From assembly GCF_000421465.1 (NCBI RefSeq), contig NZ_ATXB01000001.1:992001-1056000 (forward strand): a stretch of DNA of 64,000 nucleotides, written 5' to 3'. Shown one piece after another: positions 9,948 to 18,578 of the stretch (positions are counted from its first letter, which is position 1; each line of letters opens with the position of its first letter). Both the position numbers and the translations under genes were made by a program. The notes under the pieces were generated by a model. It saw only the letters and a list, made by a program, of their open reading frames with translations, did no database searches and was not told where the DNA came from. Origin of the DNA: Methylohalobius crimeensis 10Ki. GTDB lineage: Bacteria > Pseudomonadota > Gammaproteobacteria > Methylococcales > Methylothermaceae.

Positions 9948-11492
9948 ATGCGATTCTTAGCTGTCCACCCGGGCCCTTTGATGTACACCAAGGTTTTTTT
10001 GCGCTTGGAGCCCCTCGGTCTGGAAATCATCGCTGGCGCGGCGCGTAAGGCGGGCCATCAAGTACGCTTGATCGACCTCCAAGTGGAAAATCATCGAGAT
10101 TATTTCAAACTGATCGAGGACTGGCGGCCCGATGTGGTGGCCTTTTCCTGTAATTATTTGGCCAACGTGCCGGAGATCGTCGATCTGGCTAAAGCGACCA
10201 AGGTCAAATGGCCCGCCTGTTTCGTGTTCGTGGGCGGTCACAGCGCTTCGTTTACCGCGCAAACCCTCCTGGCGCATGCCGACGGCGCCATCGATTGCAT
10301 CCTCAAGGGCGAAGCCGAGGCGGTGATCGCCGATTTTCTCGCGGTCGTCGCAGACGATCCCACCGCTGTCACTCGAATTCCCGGCGCGGTGACCCTCGAC
10401 GGAGAGGGGCCGCCTCCCGGATTCGTCGAGCGGCTGGAGGATTTTCGCCCGGCACGCGACCTATTGCGTCACCGCAAAAAATACTTCATCGGCACCCTGG
10501 ATCCCTGTGCGTCGATCGAGTTTTCGCGCGGGTGTCCCTGGGATTGCTCCTTTTGCAGCGCCTGGACATTTTACGGTCGCAGCTATCGGAAGCTGAGTCC
10601 GGAGGTGGCGGTGGAGGAACTGGAATCCATCGATCAACGGGGGATTTTCATCGTCGACGATGTGGCGTTCATTCAATCCAAGCACGGTTTTGAAATCGGT
10701 GAAGCCATCGCCCGCAAGGGGCTGAAGAAAAAATATTATCTGGAGACACGCGGGGATGTGCTCCTGCGCAACAAGGAAGTGTTCAAGTTTTGGAAGGAAC
10801 TGGGCCTGGAATACATGTTTTTGGGGCTGGAAGCCCTGGATGAGGAAGGGTTGAAAAAATTCCGCAAACGCGTCCCCTTGGGCCGCAATTTCGAGGCGTT
10901 GGAGTTCGCCCGTTCCCTGGGGATTCACGTGGCCGTCAATCTCATCGCCGATCCGGATTGGGACAAGGAGCGGTTCCGGGCGGTTCGGGAGTGGTGCATG
11001 GAAATTCCGGAGATCGTCAATATCAGCGTCAACACCCCCTATCCCGGCACCGAAACCTGGCATACCGAATCCCGCAAGCTGATCAGCCGCGATTATCGGC
11101 TGTTCGATATTCAGCATGTGGTGCTTCCCACCAAGCTGCCATTGGACGAGTTTTATCGGGAACTGGTCGAAACTCAGCGGGTGATGGCGCAGAAACACAT
11201 GGGATGGCGCTCTCTGGTGGACATGTTCGGCACCACGGCGGGGCTTCTATTGCGGGGGCAGACCAATTTTTTCCAATCCTTGTGGAAGTTCGACAGCGTG
11301 TTCAACCCCGATCTATTGTTGGCCGATCACGACAAACCGGTGAAATATGAAATTCCCTTGCCGCCGCCGGCCGAAAAAACGGTGGACGTCAAATCGCTCT
11401 ACGTTCATGCCGTAGCCGGGCGCCGTAGTCGGGAGATTGACGAGGGAACCGAGCGTTTCGTGGACGAGACGCGGATGGGAAGCGCCTTGTAA
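9948..11492 (+). CDS. hpnR: B12-binding radical SAM protein, probable hopanoid C-3 methylase
   Basis: 514 residues. The N-terminal cobalamin-binding Rossmann domain (about 1-140) is followed by a radical-SAM core with CPWDCSFC (Cys196, Cys200, Cys203) binding the 4Fe-4S cluster. The opening segment, with LMYTKVFLRLEPLGLE, and the overall length match my memory of HpnR, which methylates hopanoids at C-3 in aerobic methanotrophs and some other bacteria. A good Shine-Dalgarno (AGGAGG) precedes the ATG. No other hopanoid genes are nearby, so the call rests on sequence alone; another B12 radical-SAM methylase is the alternative. Confidence 0.8.
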   Translation: MRFLAVHPGPLMYTKVFLRLEPLGLEIIAGAARKAGHQVRLIDLQVENHRDYFKLIEDWRPDVVAFSCNYLANVPEIVDLAKATKVKWPACFVFVGGHSASFTAQTLLAHADGAIDCILKGEAEAVIADFLAVVADDPTAVTRIPGAVTLDGEGPPPGFVERLEDFRPARDLLRHRKKYFIGTLDPCASIEFSRGCPWDCSFCSAWTFYGRSYRKLSPEVAVEELESIDQRGIFIVDDVAFIQSKHGFEIGEAIARKGLKKKYYLETRGDVLLRNKEVFKFWKELGLEYMFLGLEALDEEGLKKFRKRVPLGRNFEALEFARSLGIHVAVNLIADPDWDKERFRAVREWCMEIPEIVNISVNTPYPGTETWHTESRKLISRDYRLFDIQHVVLPTKLPLDEFYRELVETQRVMAQKHMGWRSLVDMFGTTAGLLLRGQTNFFQSLWKFDSVFNPDLLLADHDKPVKYEIPLPPPAEKTVDVKSLYVHAVAGRRSREIDEGTERFVDETRMGSAL

Positions 11493-11495
11493 TAA

Positions 11496-11524
11496 GGCCG
11501 CCAAGACTCGGTGGGAAGGCGGCC
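11496..11524. terminator. Hairpin between convergent genes
   Basis: GGCCGCC (11496-11502) pairs perfectly with GGCGGCC (11518-11524) around a 15-nt loop. It fills the gap between the hpnR stop and the stop of the convergent FHA gene, where a bidirectional terminator would be expected. No clear T-run follows on either strand, so the assignment is moderate. Confidence 0.5.
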
Positions 11525-11527
11525 GAT

Positions 11528-12124
11528 TTATCCGCCGTGAAAAATGAAAAAATTGGCGGCGATCGTCAGCCTGTCGCCGGGGTTGAGTAGGAGCGTCCGG
11601 GTCCCCAACGGATCGCCGTTCACCTTGATTTGGTCGCCGCCTTCGAGGCTCGACAGAAAATGGCCGTTTTGACGGCGCGCGATGACCGCAATGCAACCGT
11701 CGGAACCCAGCCTGGTCAGCGCGCGTTTCAAGGGGATCACCCGGCCGATGTTTTTTCCGTTGAGGATCTGGAGGCTCGCCTCCACTTGCTTCGGTGGCAT
11801 TTTTGCCTGGATATCGCCGCCCGATGCGCCCGCTTTTTCGGCAACGTAATGAAGCGTGTGCTTGCCCAGGTGAATGACATCCCCCGAGGCGAGCCGGTGC
11901 CGGTCGATGGCGTGTCCGTTGACTTCCACCGGGAAGCGTTCGTCCTCGCGCATCAAGCGGGGACCGTCGAGATGCTCAAGATCGATGATCAGGTGCTTGG
12001 GCGCGATGGCGAGGCTGTCGATGCAAATGGTATTGTCGGGATCCCGCCCGACGGTGACGACGCCGCTGTCGAATTGGTGAGCTCGGACCAACTTGCCTTT
12101 GAAGCTTACCGTCAGTTTCGCCAT
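11528..12124 (-). CDS. Protein with two FHA domains
   Basis: 198 residues made almost entirely of two forkhead-associated (FHA) phosphopeptide-binding domains. The first (about 20-92) has VGRDPDNTICIDS and a later VNGHAIDRHRLASGDVIHLG. The second (about 115-197) is more diverged (RLGSDGCIAVIARRQNGHFL, LNPGDRLTIAANFF). No membrane segment or catalytic domain is present. FHA proteins act as phosphothreonine-dependent adaptors; no kinase gene is adjacent, so the partner is unknown. Confidence 0.85.
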   Translation of the reverse strand: MAKLTVSFKGKLVRAHQFDSGVVTVGRDPDNTICIDSLAIAPKHLIIDLEHLDGPRLMREDERFPVEVNGHAIDRHRLASGDVIHLGKHTLHYVAEKAGASGGDIQAKMPPKQVEASLQILNGKNIGRVIPLKRALTRLGSDGCIAVIARRQNGHFLSSLEGGDQIKVNGDPLGTRTLLLNPGDRLTIAANFFIFHGG

Positions 12125-12205
12125 TGGGACCTCGTTGCTCGATCTTTTTTGTGCAAGTATAGACGATTGAGTTCGCCAAAAATGTGATCGGCAGCGACGG
12201 ATCGA

Positions 12206-13450
12206 TTATTTGGCGAGATGGAAGCGAACCTGTTTGACCGCGTTGCCTTCCATTTCCAGAATTTCCACTTGGAATCCGTTCAAATTAAGGCTGGTTCCGG
12301 AAGTAGGGATCATTTCCAAGTGCTCCATGATCAAGCCGTTCAGGGTTTTGGGGCCGCGGGTGGGCAGGTGCCAACCGGTGATACGGTTGAGTTCCCGCAC
12401 CGAGATGCCGGCATCGACGAGATAGCTTTCCTCGGTCTCTTTTTTGACTTGGCTGGGATGCCCGGTCAATTCCCCGACCAATTCCTGCATGATGTCCTCC
12501 AAGGCCACCAATCCCTGGACATCGCCGTATTCATCCACCACCAGGGCAAGGCGTTTGCGTTGCCGCTTAAAATCCGCCAGGGCCTGGTGCAACGGCATGT
12601 TTTCGGGCACGAAGTAAATTTCATCGAGGGCTTGGCAGATGGTTTCCTTGGTGGGAAGCTCGGTGGAAATTAAGGGAAGCAGGCTGCGGATATGGAGTAC
12701 GCCGACGAGGCTGTCGAAATTCTGCTTGAACACCGGCAAGCGGGTGTGGCGGCTGGTTTTAATCTGCTCGAGGATGGTTTCGATGGGGTCGTCCAGGTTG
12801 ATGCCTTGGATATCCTGCCGTGGCACCATGACGTCCTCCACGGTGGCGCTTTCCAGATCCAGAATGGTCAGCAGCATATTGCGATAACGCCCCGGCAGGC
12901 GGGCATCGGCTTCCGCGACCACCGTGCGCAGTTCCTCGGTGGACAGAAGGTCGCTGGTGCCGTGTTTGAGCCGAATGCCGAACAGAAACAGCACGATGTT
13001 GGCCAGCAGGTTGACGAGCCACACCAAGGGATAGAATAGCCGGAGCAGTGGCAGAAGAATCCAGACGGCGAAGAAGGAAACCTTTTCCGGATGGGTGGCG
13101 GCGACGGTTTTGGGGGCGACTTCCGCGAAGATCAGGATCACCAGGGTCAAAGCACCGGTGGCGATGGCGATCCCCGCTTCTCCGTAAATACGCAGAGCGA
13201 TTACCGTGGCCAGGGAGGAAGCCAGGATATTCACGAAGTTGTTGCCCAACAGGATCAAGCCGATCAACCGGTCGGGACGGTCCAGAAGCCTGCGCGCGCG
13301 GAGTGCGCTGGCTTGCTTTTTCTTGGCTAGATGCTGGAGCCGATAGCGGTTGAGCGCCATCAAGGCGGTTTCGGAGCTGGAGAAAAAGGCGGACAGCAGG
13401 ATTAAAACAGCTAATGCGCCGAATAATACGCTCAGCGGGATATCGTTCAA
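12206..13450 (-). CDS. CorB/YfjD-like CNNM-CBS membrane protein (HlyC/CorC family)
   Basis: About 414 residues. The N-terminal CNNM (DUF21) domain has several membrane segments and begins with FFSSSETALMALNRYRLQHL. A CBS-domain pair follows (about 195-310; VMVPRQDIQGINLDDP), then a CorC_HlyC C-terminal domain. The family is linked to magnesium and cobalt efflux or resistance. The family-like N-terminus has no ATG; a TTG at 13448-13450, preceded by GGAG, is the best start. The frame stays open about 190 codons further upstream, but that stretch looks non-coding and overlaps the fleQ start region. Confidence 0.85.
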   Translation of the reverse strand: MNDIPLSVLFGALAVLILLSAFFSSSETALMALNRYRLQHLAKKKQASALRARRLLDRPDRLIGLILLGNNFVNILASSLATVIALRIYGEAGIAIATGALTLVILIFAEVAPKTVAATHPEKVSFFAVWILLPLLRLFYPLVWLVNLLANIVLFLFGIRLKHGTSDLLSTEELRTVVAEADARLPGRYRNMLLTILDLESATVEDVMVPRQDIQGINLDDPIETILEQIKTSRHTRLPVFKQNFDSLVGVLHIRSLLPLISTELPTKETICQALDEIYFVPENMPLHQALADFKRQRKRLALVVDEYGDVQGLVALEDIMQELVGELTGHPSQVKKETEESYLVDAGISVRELNRITGWHLPTRGPKTLNGLIMEHLEMIPTSGTSLNLNGFQVEILEMEGNAVKQVRFHLAK

Positions 13451-13594
13451 GGGGAGATTTACTCCGTGTTTGTTATACGAGTGAAGATTTCTAAGGCTTG
13501 AGTAAGAGGATGTCAAGTTGGGATGCTTCGCCCTCGGAATGAATGCGGCAAAATTTTGACATTCGAAGGGGGCTGATTTACTTTCCTCCCTCCG

Positions 13595-15118
13595 ATGCCA
13601 TATAACCTTATCGCAGCGATGAAAGCACCATCCATATTGCTCGTGGCGCCCGAGGGGGAGGAGCAAAGCCAAATCCAGTTTATTCTGGAGTATAGCGAAT
13701 ATTCGGTCCGCCTGGCGGAGCCGGCTGCTTTGGAGTCGGCGTTGATGGAAGGGGGGGATTATTACGCTGCCATCCTGATAAGCGGCGGGGGGTTGGCTCA
13801 AAGTGTGCGGGTATTGCGCCAAACTACGCCGGATGTTCCGCTCGTGATCATGCGAAAACGGAATGATGGGACCCCCTTGCCCTCGCCGGTGGAAAGCGAG
13901 ATTACTGCAACGCTGGATTGGCCGACCACCTATCCGCAATTGATGGCATTGATGCATCGGTTGCGAGGGCGCCGGGATAGAATCGATGGAAACGGGACCG
14001 CGCCGCGCAGCGGCCATCTTTCCACTCGGGAGGTAGCGGAAAAGCGGCGGCCATTGGAATTGTTTCGCAGTTTGAGCGGAACCAGTACCGCGATACAGCG
14101 GGCTTGGCGGTTGATCGAACAGGTTGCCGACACCGAAGTGACCGTGTTGATTCTGGGCGAGTCGGGGACCGGCAAGGAAGTGGTGGCGCGCAATTTACAT
14201 TATCATTCTTCTCGCCGCAGCAAGCCCTTCGTTCCGGTTAATTGCGGAGCCATTCCCGGGGAACTGTTGGAAAGCGAATTGTTCGGGCACGAAAAAGGCG
14301 CGTTCACCGGTGCCTTGAGCTCGCGTCAAGGACGCTTCGAAATGGCCGAAGGGGGAACCCTGTTCCTGGATGAAATCGGGGACATGCCCTTGGCGATGCA
14401 GGTCAAATTATTGCGGGTACTTCAGGAACGTTGCTTCGAGCGGGTCGGCAGCAGCCGGTCCGTGGACTGCGATGTGCGGGTCATCGCGGCGACGCATCGA
14501 AATCTGGAGGAAGAGATCGGGGCGGGGCGTTTCCGGGAGGATTTGTATTATCGCCTCAACGTGTTTCCCCTCGAAGTGCCGGCGCTGCGGGAACGCAGCG
14601 AAGACATCCCCTCGCTGGTGGCGGATCTGATCGCGCGAATCGAATATGAAAAACGCGGTTCCATTCGATTGACCGCCGCCGCTCTGGAAACGCTCAAACA
14701 CTATGATTGGCCCGGCAATGTCCGCGAGTTGGCCAATTTGATCGAGCGCTTGACGGTGCTTTATCCCTACGGCGTGGTGGATGTGGGAGATTTGCCGGAA
14801 AAGATCTTGCCTCGGATCGGCGGAGAGGCCGAGCCTACTGTGAGGGATTCCCCGCCCCCGAGTATCGCCGAGGATCAACCGGCGGAGGAGGGGAGTTCCG
14901 GGCGCCAAGCGGCGAGCATCGAAACCGGGACGTCCCAAATCCGCTTACCTGAGGAGGGGCTGGATTTGAAGGAACACTTGAGTGCGCTGGAGAAGGACTT
15001 GATCCGCCAAGCCCTGGAGGAGTCTCAAGGGGTGGTCGCCCATGCCGCTCAGCGCTTGAAGATGCGCCGCACCACCTTGGTGGAGAAGTTGCGCAAATAT
15101 AACTTGCGTGAAGAGTGA
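13595..15118 (+). CDS. fleQ: Sigma-54-dependent flagellar master regulator FleQ
   Basis: Enhancer-binding protein that activates flagellar genes with RpoN and, in Pseudomonas, responds to c-di-GMP. The N-terminal receiver-like domain has no evident phospho-acceptor Asp pocket, as in FleQ. The central AAA+ domain has Walker A GESGTGKE (about residues 188-195), the sigma-54-contact loop GAFTGA and Walker [12 protein letters not shown]. The Fis-type helix-turn-helix is at the C-terminus. Start choice is uncertain between the ATG at 13595 and a later ATG at 13619 ([11 protein letters not shown]); neither has a strong ribosome site. It heads the flagellar block and probably drives the sigma-54 promoters before fleS and fliE. 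Confidence 0.92.
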   Translation: MPYNLIAAMKAPSILLVAPEGEEQSQIQFILEYSEYSVRLAEPAALESALMEGGDYYAAILISGGGLAQSVRVLRQTTPDVPLVIMRKRNDGTPLPSPVESEITATLDWPTTYPQLMALMHRLRGRRDRIDGNGTAPRSGHLSTREVAEKRRPLELFRSLSGTSTAIQRAWRLIEQVADTEVTVLILGESGTGKEVVARNLHYHSSRRSKPFVPVNCGAIPGELLESELFGHEKGAFTGALSSRQGRFEMAEGGTLFLDEIGDMPLAMQVKLLRVLQERCFERVGSSRSVDCDVRVIAATHRNLEEEIGAGRFREDLYYRLNVFPLEVPALRERSEDIPSLVADLIARIEYEKRGSIRLTAAALETLKHYDWPGNVRELANLIERLTVLYPYGVVDVGDLPEKILPRIGGEAEPTVRDSPPPSIAEDQPAEEGSSGRQAASIETGTSQIRLPEEGLDLKEHLSALEKDLIRQALEESQGVVAHAAQRLKMRRTTLVEKLRKYNLREE

Positions 15119-15287
15119 GAAAGAGGCGCGCCGGATCTGCCTGCCGGCTTGGCGGGTGTCAAATTTCCGACTTAGAACCACCCGGGCGTCACGAAACGAC
15201 GCCAATCGGTCCTTTCGTAGGGGAACGCGAACCGATCGTTCTTGGAGTCCCTGCCCTTAAGTTTTTGATGTAACTTATATTTATTTA

Positions 15288-15304
15288 TTGGCATCGTCCT
15301 TGCA
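15288..15304 (+). promoter_or_regulatory. Sigma-54 promoter of fleSR
   Basis: TTGGCATCGTCCTTGCA has the -24 GG and -12 GC doublets 10 bp apart, matching TGGCAC-N5-TTGC closely. It lies 45 bp upstream of the fleS GTG start and just after fleQ, so FleQ is the likely activator. Confidence 0.8.
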
Positions 15305-15348
15305 ATATTTACGTTCGGAAAGTGGACGAACGAATAAGCGAGTAGACG

Positions 15349-16626
15349 GTGATCGAACTTCGCAAATCGGCACGACAGGCAATCCGGATAGCCGACGGAA
15401 GCCACGGCAAGGAAACGGAATATAGAAAACTCCAAGACGCCTTCGAGTTATTCAATCAGCTTTCCCGGACCTTGACCGATTCGTATCGCGAACTGGAGGG
15501 CCAGGTTGCGCGGCTCAACCGGGAATTGGCCGCGGCCCGGAGCGAGCGCCTAAAAGCGCTGACCGAAAAGGAGAAGTTGGCCACCAAGCTGCAACGCTTG
15601 CTCGAGGTCTTGCCGGGCGGCGTGATCGTGCTCGATGGCCAAGGTCGTATCAACGAATCCAATCCCGCCGCGGTGCAATTGTTGGGAGCGCCTTTGGTGG
15701 GAGAGTTTTGGACGGACATCAGCGCCAGCCGTTTCGCCGAGGAAAGCGACAATCCTCACGAACGGCGCTTAACCAATGGCAGAACCGTCAGTATTTCTGC
15801 TTCCCAGCTTTTCGAGTCGGAAAGTTCTTTGGAAAGCGGCCGGGGTCAAATTTTGCTGCTCGCCGACGTGAGCGAAATGCGTACCCTGCAGGAATTGCTG
15901 GATCAACATAAGCGCCTCTCGGCCATGGGAGAAATGGTCGCGGAACTGGCCCATCAAGTGCGAACGCCCTTGGCGACGGCCATTCTCTATGCATCCCACC
16001 TGCAGGGCGATGAAGTGGATGAGGAGAGGCGCCGCCGTTTCGCCGGCAAGATTGTGGATCGCCTTCATCATCTGGAACGCCAGGTCAACGACATGCTGAT
16101 TTACTCTCGCAAGGGGCGCTTGGCCACCGAGAGCGTTTCGGTGGAGGATTTCCTGCAATGTCTTCGGCAAGCGGCCGAACCGCTTTTTGTTCCGACTTCG
16201 GTCGAGTTGGTGTTCAACAATCAGACTTTCGGCGGCGAGCGGTTTCGAGGGAACGCGGAGGTTTTGGAGGGGGGGATTCTTAACCTCCTCAACAATGCCT
16301 TCGAAGCCGTAAGCGAACGCGGCCGGGTAGAGATCCGCGCGCAGCGCGCGCGCGAATGGATTGTTCTGAGCGTGATCGATGACGGCGAGGGCATGGATGA
16401 GGCGGTTCGAGCGCGTATTTTCGAGCCTTTTTTTACCACCCGCGCCAGCGGGACGGGGTTGGGATTGGCGGTGGTCGACGGCATCGTTCGCGCGCTCGGA
16501 GGTTTTATGCGCTGCGATACTTCGCCCGGGGGCGGAGCGGCGTTCCACATCCACTTGCCGCCGGCGGAGGAAGATGCCCCTCTGCCGGGTGGGTATCACG
16601 ACGGTCGGGCCGGAAACAGGAGGTAA
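15349..16626 (+). CDS. fleS: Flagellar sensor histidine kinase FleS
   Basis: 425 residues, cytoplasmic, with no membrane segment. A coiled-coil region (about 40-85) leads into a PAS domain (about 85-185). Then come a HisKA domain with the phospho-acceptor His202 in AELAHQVRTPLATA and an HATPase_c domain with a GTGLGLAVVDGIV ATP lid. FleS phosphorylates FleR to turn on class III flagellar genes in Pseudomonas and Vibrio (FlrB). The start is GTG at 15349. fleR follows 3 bp after the stop, so they share a transcript from the sigma-54 promoter at 15288. Confidence 0.92.
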   Translation: MIELRKSARQAIRIADGSHGKETEYRKLQDAFELFNQLSRTLTDSYRELEGQVARLNRELAAARSERLKALTEKEKLATKLQRLLEVLPGGVIVLDGQGRINESNPAAVQLLGAPLVGEFWTDISASRFAEESDNPHERRLTNGRTVSISASQLFESESSLESGRGQILLLADVSEMRTLQELLDQHKRLSAMGEMVAELAHQVRTPLATAILYASHLQGDEVDEERRRRFAGKIVDRLHHLERQVNDMLIYSRKGRLATESVSVEDFLQCLRQAAEPLFVPTSVELVFNNQTFGGERFRGNAEVLEGGILNLLNNAFEAVSERGRVEIRAQRAREWIVLSVIDDGEGMDEAVRARIFEPFFTTRASGTGLGLAVVDGIVRALGGFMRCDTSPGGGAAFHIHLPPAEEDAPLPGGYHDGRAGNRR

Positions 16627-16629
16627 GCG

Positions 16630-18048
16630 ATGACGGGATCAGCTTCCGAACGGTTTGAATCGGATATCCTGGTGGTGGAGGACGACCGGACGCTGAGCGA
16701 AGCCTTGTGCGACACCCTGGGATTGGCCGGTTATCGGGTGCGATGCGCCGTGGACGGGGGCGATGCCTTGGCTCAATTGGACAAGTATCCGGTCAAGCTG
16801 GTGCTCAGCGACGTCAAGATGGCGCCCATGGACGGACGCACCCTGTTGCAGAATATTAGACGCCGCTGGCCGGAGTTGCCGGTCTTGTTGATGACCGCTT
16901 ATGGCACCATCGAGCAGGCGGTGCGTGTCATCCAAGCCGGCGCTTGCGACTATTTGGTCAAGCCGTTCTCGTCGGAAGTGCTGAAAAAGCAGGTCGAACG
17001 CTATATTTCCCTATCCACCCACTCCCATTGCGAGTCGACGGCCGCTCCGGCCATGCGGCGGATGTACGAGTTGGCCCGGCGGGTCGCGCCCACCGATGCG
17101 ACGGTGCTGATTTTGGGCGAATCCGGCACCGGCAAGGAGGTGCTCGCCCGTTATTTGCACCGGCATTCCTACCGGCAAGGGAGGCCGTTCGTCGCCATTA
17201 ACTGCGCGGCGATACCCGATCAGATGCTGGAAGCGGAGTTGTTCGGTTATGAGAAGGGAGCTTTCACCGGTGCTTACCAATCCACTCCCGGCAAGCTCGA
17301 AATGGCTCACGGCGGCACCATTCTCCTGGATGAAATCTCGGAGATGGTCCCCGCGCTTCAAGCCAAATTGTTGCGGGTGCTTCAAGAGCGTGAAGTGGAA
17401 AGGATCGGGGGGCGTCAAATCCTGAAGCTGGACGTCCGGGTGTTGGCGACCTCCAACCGTAACTTGCGCGACGAAGTCGCCGCGGGTCGATTTCGGGAAG
17501 ATTTATTTTATCGGATCAACGTATTTCCCCTGCAGATCCCCCCCCTGCGCGACCGCCGCCGGGATATCGTCCCCTTGGCGGAGGTGTTGTTGAAGCGGCA
17601 TGCCGACGGCAATCGCTTGCCGTCCTTGTCGGAGGAGGCGGTGAAGAAGCTGCAATCCTATCCCTGGCCTGGCAACGTGCGCGAGTTGGAGAATGTGATC
17701 CAACGCGCTTTGATTTTGACCGGTGACGACCGGATTCGGCCTTCGGACTTGATCTTCGACGAGCCGGATTGCGTGTCGGCCGAGGATTCCCGGACTATCC
17801 TTGATCAAAACGACACCTGTGTAGAGGGGATAAAACCCATGCTCTCCGAGGCCGGCGGTCGCGGTGGAAACGGAGCGACTAAATTGGAGGAGAGCGTGCG
17901 CTGCGCCGAGGAGCGAATTATTTTGACCACGCTGAGGGAAGAAAACGGTAGCCGCAGCTCCACCGCCAAGCGCTTGGGCATCAGTCCCCGAACCCTGCGT
18001 TACAAGATCGCCAAAATGCGCGAAGCCGGCGTTTCGGTGCCGGGTTGA
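16630..18048 (+). CDS. fleR: Sigma-54-dependent flagellar response regulator FleR
   Basis: 472 residues. The N-terminal receiver domain has the acidic pocket VVEDD and phospho-acceptor Asp61 (VLSDVKMAPMDG). The AAA+ domain carries GESGTGKE and the sigma-54 interaction loop GAFTGA. The C-terminal Fis-type helix-turn-helix (SSTAKRLGISPRTLRYKI) is clear. With FleS it should activate basal-body and hook genes such as fliE downstream. Length and domain order fit FleR/FlrC. Confidence 0.93.
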   Translation: MTGSASERFESDILVVEDDRTLSEALCDTLGLAGYRVRCAVDGGDALAQLDKYPVKLVLSDVKMAPMDGRTLLQNIRRRWPELPVLLMTAYGTIEQAVRVIQAGACDYLVKPFSSEVLKKQVERYISLSTHSHCESTAAPAMRRMYELARRVAPTDATVLILGESGTGKEVLARYLHRHSYRQGRPFVAINCAAIPDQMLEAELFGYEKGAFTGAYQSTPGKLEMAHGGTILLDEISEMVPALQAKLLRVLQEREVERIGGRQILKLDVRVLATSNRNLRDEVAAGRFREDLFYRINVFPLQIPPLRDRRRDIVPLAEVLLKRHADGNRLPSLSEEAVKKLQSYPWPGNVRELENVIQRALILTGDDRIRPSDLIFDEPDCVSAEDSRTILDQNDTCVEGIKPMLSEAGGRGGNGATKLEESVRCAEERIILTTLREENGSRSSTAKRLGISPRTLRYKIAKMREAGVSVPG

Positions 18049-18070
18049 TGCATTTGGCGTCGCATATGGA

Positions 18071-18086
18071 TGGCATGAAAACTGCG
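18071..18086 (+). promoter_or_regulatory. Sigma-54 promoter of the fliE operon
   Basis: TGGCATGAAAACTGCG has GG and GC doublets exactly 10 bp apart. It lies 122 bp before the fliE start and just after fleR. The expected RNA start near 18098 is immediately before two hairpins. FleR or FleQ is the likely activator. Confidence 0.7.
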
Positions 18087-18100
18087 AAACATATGCCTGA

Positions 18101-18140
18101 CCGTTCTGCCGGGAGCAGAACGGGACGCCGCGAAGCGGCG
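18101..18140 (+). promoter_or_regulatory. Two adjacent hairpins in the fliE leader
   Basis: CCGTTCTGC (18101-18109) pairs with GCAGAACGG (18115-18123) around a 5-nt loop. Then CGCCGC (18126-18131) pairs with GCGGCG (18135-18140) around GAA. They would lie at the very 5' end of the RNA made from the sigma-54 promoter. A role in RNA stability or translation control is inference. Confidence 0.55.
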
Positions 18141-18157
18141 CCCGGAGGGTGCGCGCT

Positions 18158-18211
18158 ATGAATGGGGCGCATCAAAAGTTAAGCGGGTATGGACGAGGTA
18201 AAAGCCGATGA
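18158..18211 (+). CDS. Possible 17-residue leader peptide before fliE
   Basis: Short frame MNGAHQKLSGYGRGKSR. A strong ribosome site (GGAGG at 18144-18148, 9 nt before its ATG) precedes it, and its stop overlaps the fliE ATG as ATGA. This arrangement would couple its translation to fliE. fliE also has its own site (GAGGT, 18195-18199), so the frame may be fortuitous. It resembles no family I know. Confidence 0.35.
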   Translation: MNGAHQKLSGYGRGKSR

Positions 18212-18522
18212 GTCAAACCGATATCAACAGCATTCTGGCGCAAATGCGGGTGCTGCAAGATCAGCCGGGACCGAGCAAGCCCAACCGGGAAGCGGCCGAA
18301 ACGGATTTCTCCGCTCTGCTTAAGGATTCGATCGATACGGTCAATGAAACCCAGCAACAGGCGGGTAATTTGAGCGAAGCTTTCGAGCGCGGAGAGGAAG
18401 ATGTTCCCTTGGCGGAAGTCATGGTGTCCCTGCAAAAAGCCAACGTATCCTTCCAGGCCATGGTCCAGGTGCGCAACAAGTTGGTGGAAGCCTACAAGGA
18501 CATCATGAACATGCCAATGTGA
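18208..18522 (+). CDS. fliE: Flagellar hook-basal body protein FliE
   Basis: 104 residues, the usual FliE length. FliE joins the MS ring to the proximal rod and is the first exported rod component. The C-terminal helix (PLAEVMVSLQKANVSFQAMV then VRNKLVEAYKDIMNMPM) is the conserved family signature. It leads the fliEFGHIJK order. GAGGT lies 8 nt before the ATG. Confidence 0.96.
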   Translation: MSQTDINSILAQMRVLQDQPGPSKPNREAAETDFSALLKDSIDTVNETQQQAGNLSEAFERGEEDVPLAEVMVSLQKANVSFQAMVQVRNKLVEAYKDIMNMPM

Positions 18523-18578
18523 GCTTTTCCCGGTCGCTACCGCGAACAGGCGAATAAACTTGATAACCAAAGTGAAGC

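Noticed and set aside
13451-14017. Upstream extension of the CorB-like gene by about 190 codons
   Set aside because: The extension runs across the divergent promoter region and the fleQ 5' end and has non-protein-like composition; family members start near the TTG at 13450.
15172-15435. Minus-strand 87-residue frame between fleQ and fleS
   Set aside because: It overlaps the sigma-54 promoter and the fleS start and shows no domain.
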